Shown: one piece after another, positions 6,506 to 8,097 of the stretch
Position numbering within the stretch: the first letter of the stretch is position 1
How the letters are laid out: each line of letters opens with the position of its first letter
Source: Bacteroidia bacterium
Lineage (GTDB): Bacteria; Bacteroidota; Bacteroidia; Bacteroidales; UBA5342
Direction of reading: 5' to 3'
Assembly: GCA_030433225.1 (NCBI GenBank)
Contig: JAUIMD010000069.1
Span: forward strand, 1 to 8,097
DNA: 8,097 nt
Translations under genes and position numbers: made by a program
Notes under the pieces: model-generated
What the model was told of the DNA's origin: nothing
Seen by the model: only the letters and a program-made list of their open reading frames with translations
Databases searched by the model: none

Positions 6506-7273
6506 ATGAGCATGTACGATTTAGCAATTATGGGCGGTGGCCCGGCAGGTTATGATGCCGCCGAAAAAGCAGGATCTAAAGGTTTAAAAGTTGTATTATT
6601 TGAAAAACGTGAATTAGGTGGTGTATGCCTGAACGAAGGCTGTATTCCTACCAAAACGTTGTTATACAGTGCCAAATTATATGATAGTGCCAAGCACGGA
6701 AAAAAATACGGTATTGCTACCGAAGGTGTGAGTTTTGATTATAAAACCGTAATGTCGCGCAAAGAGAAAGTGGTAAAAAAACTGGTGGGCGGCGTTGGTT
6801 TTAAAATGAAAACCTACAAAGTAGATGTGGTAAAAGCGCATGCGACCATTAAAGGTAAAAAAGGGGAAGCTTTTGAGGTGGAAGCCGATGGCAAATCTTA
6901 CGAAACCAAAAACCTGATTATTTCTACTGGTTCCGAGGCCTTTGTTCCTCCCATTCCGGGGCTGGATGCCACGAAAGATAACATCCTTACCAACCGTGAA
7001 ATCTTGCAATTAAGCGAGCCTCCCAAAAAACTGATTATTATTGGTGGAGGTGTAATTGGCACCGAGTTTGCCAGCTTTTTTAACAGCATAGGCACCGAGG
7101 TAATTGTGTTTGAAATGCTGGATAAAATTCTCGGAAACATGGACCGCGAGATGAGTAACATCCTGCAAAAAGAATACGAAAAGAAAGGCGTGGTTTTCAA
7201 TCTTTCGTGCAAGGTGGTTGAAATTAAAGGCGACGAAGTGTTCTACGAAACCAAAGATGGCAAGAAAGTCGAG
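6506..7273 (+). CDS. lpdA: Dihydrolipoyl dehydrogenase, N-terminal half only (3' end replaced)
   Basis: Lpd (E3) is a cytoplasmic flavoprotein that reoxidises dihydrolipoamide in 2-oxoacid dehydrogenase and glycine-cleavage complexes, reducing NAD+. The visible half has the FAD-binding motif GGGPAGYDAA (10-19) with Glu33 ending strand 2, the redox disulfide in GGVCLNEGCIPTK (Cys41, Cys46), an STG turn (140-142), and the NAD-binding motif IGGGVIGTEFA (179-189) with Glu203. Family members have about 450-475 residues; here recognisable Lpd ends at about 250, in the NAD domain, so the rest of that domain, the dimer interface and the catalytic His-Glu pair are missing. The frame does not stop but continues as GalM. 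ATG 6506 is used; ATG 6512, two codons later, is an equally possible start. The 69-nt gap before the gene shows no strong promoter or terminator. Confidence 0.9.
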
Positions 7274-8097
7274 TTGTATGAACTCGACAACGGCAACGGA
7301 CTGACCATGGCGGTCGCCACCTACGGCGCCCTGATCACCCAACTCACCGCCCCCGATGCCAAAGGCGACTCCGCCGACATCGTCCTCGGCTTCGACACCC
7401 TTGCCGAATATGAAAAAGACTCCCCCTACTTCGGAGTCACCGTCGGACGTTTCGCAAACCGCATCGCCAAAGGCAAATTCACCCTCGACAGCAAGGAATA
7501 CACCCTGGCCACCAACGAGGAACCCGCCGGTGTCCCCGCCCACCTCCACGGAGGCAAAGTCGGCTTCGACAAAGTCGTCTGGGACGCCAAGCTCGAAGAC
7601 ACCTCAGAAGGCCCTTCCATCGTCCTCACCTACACCTCCCAAGACGGCGAAGAAGGCTATCCCGGCACCGTCGAAACGACCTGCCGCTACACCCTCACCG
7701 ACCTCGGTGCCCTTCGTGTCGAGTACACCGCCGTTACCGACAAGCCCACCCCGCTCAACCTCGCCCAACACTCCTATTTCAACCTCGCCGGACACGACTC
7801 CGGCGACATCCTTGACCACAAGATGACCATCTTCTCCGACCGAATGACCCCCGTCGGCAAAGACCTTATTCCCACCGGAGACACCGTTCCCGTAGCTCAG
7901 ACCCCTCTCGACTTCCGCCGTGCCAAACGCATCGGACGCGACATCGAAAAAGACTTCGACCAACTCCAGTTCGCCGGAGGCTTCGACCACAACTGGATTC
8001 TCCGCATGCCCTACGGACAGTTCCGACCCGCCGCCCGCAGCGTCGATCCCAAGTCCGGCCGCGTCCTCGAAGTCTGGACCGACCTCCCCGGCATCCA
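7238..8097 (+). CDS. galM: Aldose 1-epimerase (galactose mutarotase), lacking N-terminal residues and cut by window end
   Basis: From about 7247 on, the reading frame of the preceding gene encodes GalM, which interconverts alpha and beta anomers of hexoses such as galactose. The family blocks appear in order: KDGKKVELYELDNGNG near the usual N-terminus, VGRFANRIAKG (Arg315 and Asn318 of the fused frame), HLHGGKVGFDK (His348), AQHSYFNLAG (His422), GGFDHNW (Asp494), and VWTDLPGI just before the window ends. His348 and His422 match the substrate-binding/catalytic histidines; the catalytic Glu lies in the missing C-terminal part, roughly 70-80 residues. Only the first handful of residues and a start codon are absent upstream. 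Codons are strongly C-ending (ACC, GCC, CTC, GAC, GTC), unlike all genes to the left. A Verrucomicrobiota/Planctomycetota-like source is suggested by overall feel, with low certainty. Confidence 0.85.
   Translation, partial: MFYETKDGKKVELYELDNGNGLTMAVATYGALITQLTAPDAKGDSADIVLGFDTLAEYEKDSPYFGVTVGRFANRIAKGKFTLDSKEYTLATNEEPAGVPAHLHGGKVGFDKVVWDAKLEDTSEGPSIVLTYTSQDGEEGYPGTVETTCRYTLTDLGALRVEYTAVTDKPTPLNLAQHSYFNLAGHDSGDILDHKMTIFSDRMTPVGKDLIPTGDTVPVAQTPLDFRRAKRIGRDIEKDFDQLQFAGGFDHNWILRMPYGQFRPAARSVDPKSGRVLEVWTDLPGI

Larger units (their letters stand above)
6506..8097 (+). other. Continuous in-frame Lpd-GalM chimeric reading frame
   Basis: A single frame runs from ATG 6506 to the end of the window, 530 complete codons without a stop. 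The first about 250 encode Lpd and the rest GalM. The join can be placed only between about 7238 and 7285, because Thr-Lys-Asp-Gly-Lys-Lys-Val-Glu fits both families. By hand count GC is 43% in 6781-6840 and 58% in 7561-7620. Neither half is complete, no linker separates them, and the domains have no known joint pathway. It is most likely an assembly or amplification chimera, not a working fusion enzyme. Confidence 0.8.

Noticed and set aside
7356..7826. Plus-strand reading frame rich in Pro, Ser and Thr (156 residues)
   Set aside because: It is an alternative frame of the GC-rich GalM region; the low-complexity composition comes from its C-rich codons.
7010..7990. Long minus-strand frames rich in Gly, Val and Glu (7010-7549 and 7604-7990)
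   Set aside because: They are antisense to clear Lpd/GalM coding sequence, one crosses the chimeric join, and they show no family motif.
6506..8097. A novel bifunctional dehydrogenase-epimerase or a new system joining lipoamide and galactose metabolism
   Set aside because: Lpd is cut within its NAD domain and lacks the dimer domain and catalytic His-Glu pair, there is no linker, and composition changes at the join. A chimera explains all of this more simply.

Overview
Most of the window (about 1-7240) reads as chromosomal DNA of a Bacteroidota member, probably near the Marinilabiliales/Prolixibacteraceae. That placement is inferred from gene families, AT-rich leaders and two matches to the Bacteroidota promoter element TAnnTTTG. 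It is mainly housekeeping DNA; I see no phage, transposon, CRISPR array, tRNA or rRNA.

Layout. (1) 1-511, plus strand: the SpmB half of a spore-maturation-type membrane protein, cut at its 5' end by the window edge. A good intrinsic terminator for it (558-582) lies inside the oppositely oriented helicase gene. (2) 508-4240, minus strand: a tight four-gene operon, in transcription order DUF5063 protein, DEDDy 3'-5' exonuclease, RlmI-type rRNA methyltransferase and DEAD-box RNA helicase, with junctions of -14, +7 and +11 nt. The recognisable members point to RNA processing or ribosome biogenesis. A promoter candidate sits at 4340-4371. (3) 4390-5670, minus strand: a lipoprotein with an alpha/beta-hydrolase (esterase-like) domain and an extra C-terminal helical region. 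(4) 5789-6436, plus strand: an FtsB/DivIC-like division protein followed after 6 nt by a small four-helix membrane protein of unknown function; a perfect TAnnTTTG element precedes them. (5) 6506 to the window end, plus strand: dihydrolipoyl dehydrogenase (Lpd) starts normally but stops being Lpd at about residue 250, and the same open frame continues as aldose 1-epimerase (GalM).

The Lpd/GalM switch is the main anomaly. The GalM part is much richer in GC and in C-ending codons than everything before it. The crossover falls in a short stretch (Thr-Lys-Asp-Gly-Lys-Lys-Val-Glu) that would suit either parent protein. The simplest reading is an artificial chimera: two unrelated genomes joined at a short shared sequence during amplification or assembly, with the GalM part perhaps from a Verrucomicrobiota/Planctomycetota-like organism. 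A real recombination is possible but less likely, because the product would lack the Lpd dimerisation domain and its catalytic His-Glu pair.

I find no convincing evidence of a new biological system. The observations best worth following in the genuine part are the DUF5063-exonuclease-RlmI-helicase operon, the FtsB-linked small membrane protein, and the terminator carried inside an antisense coding region.
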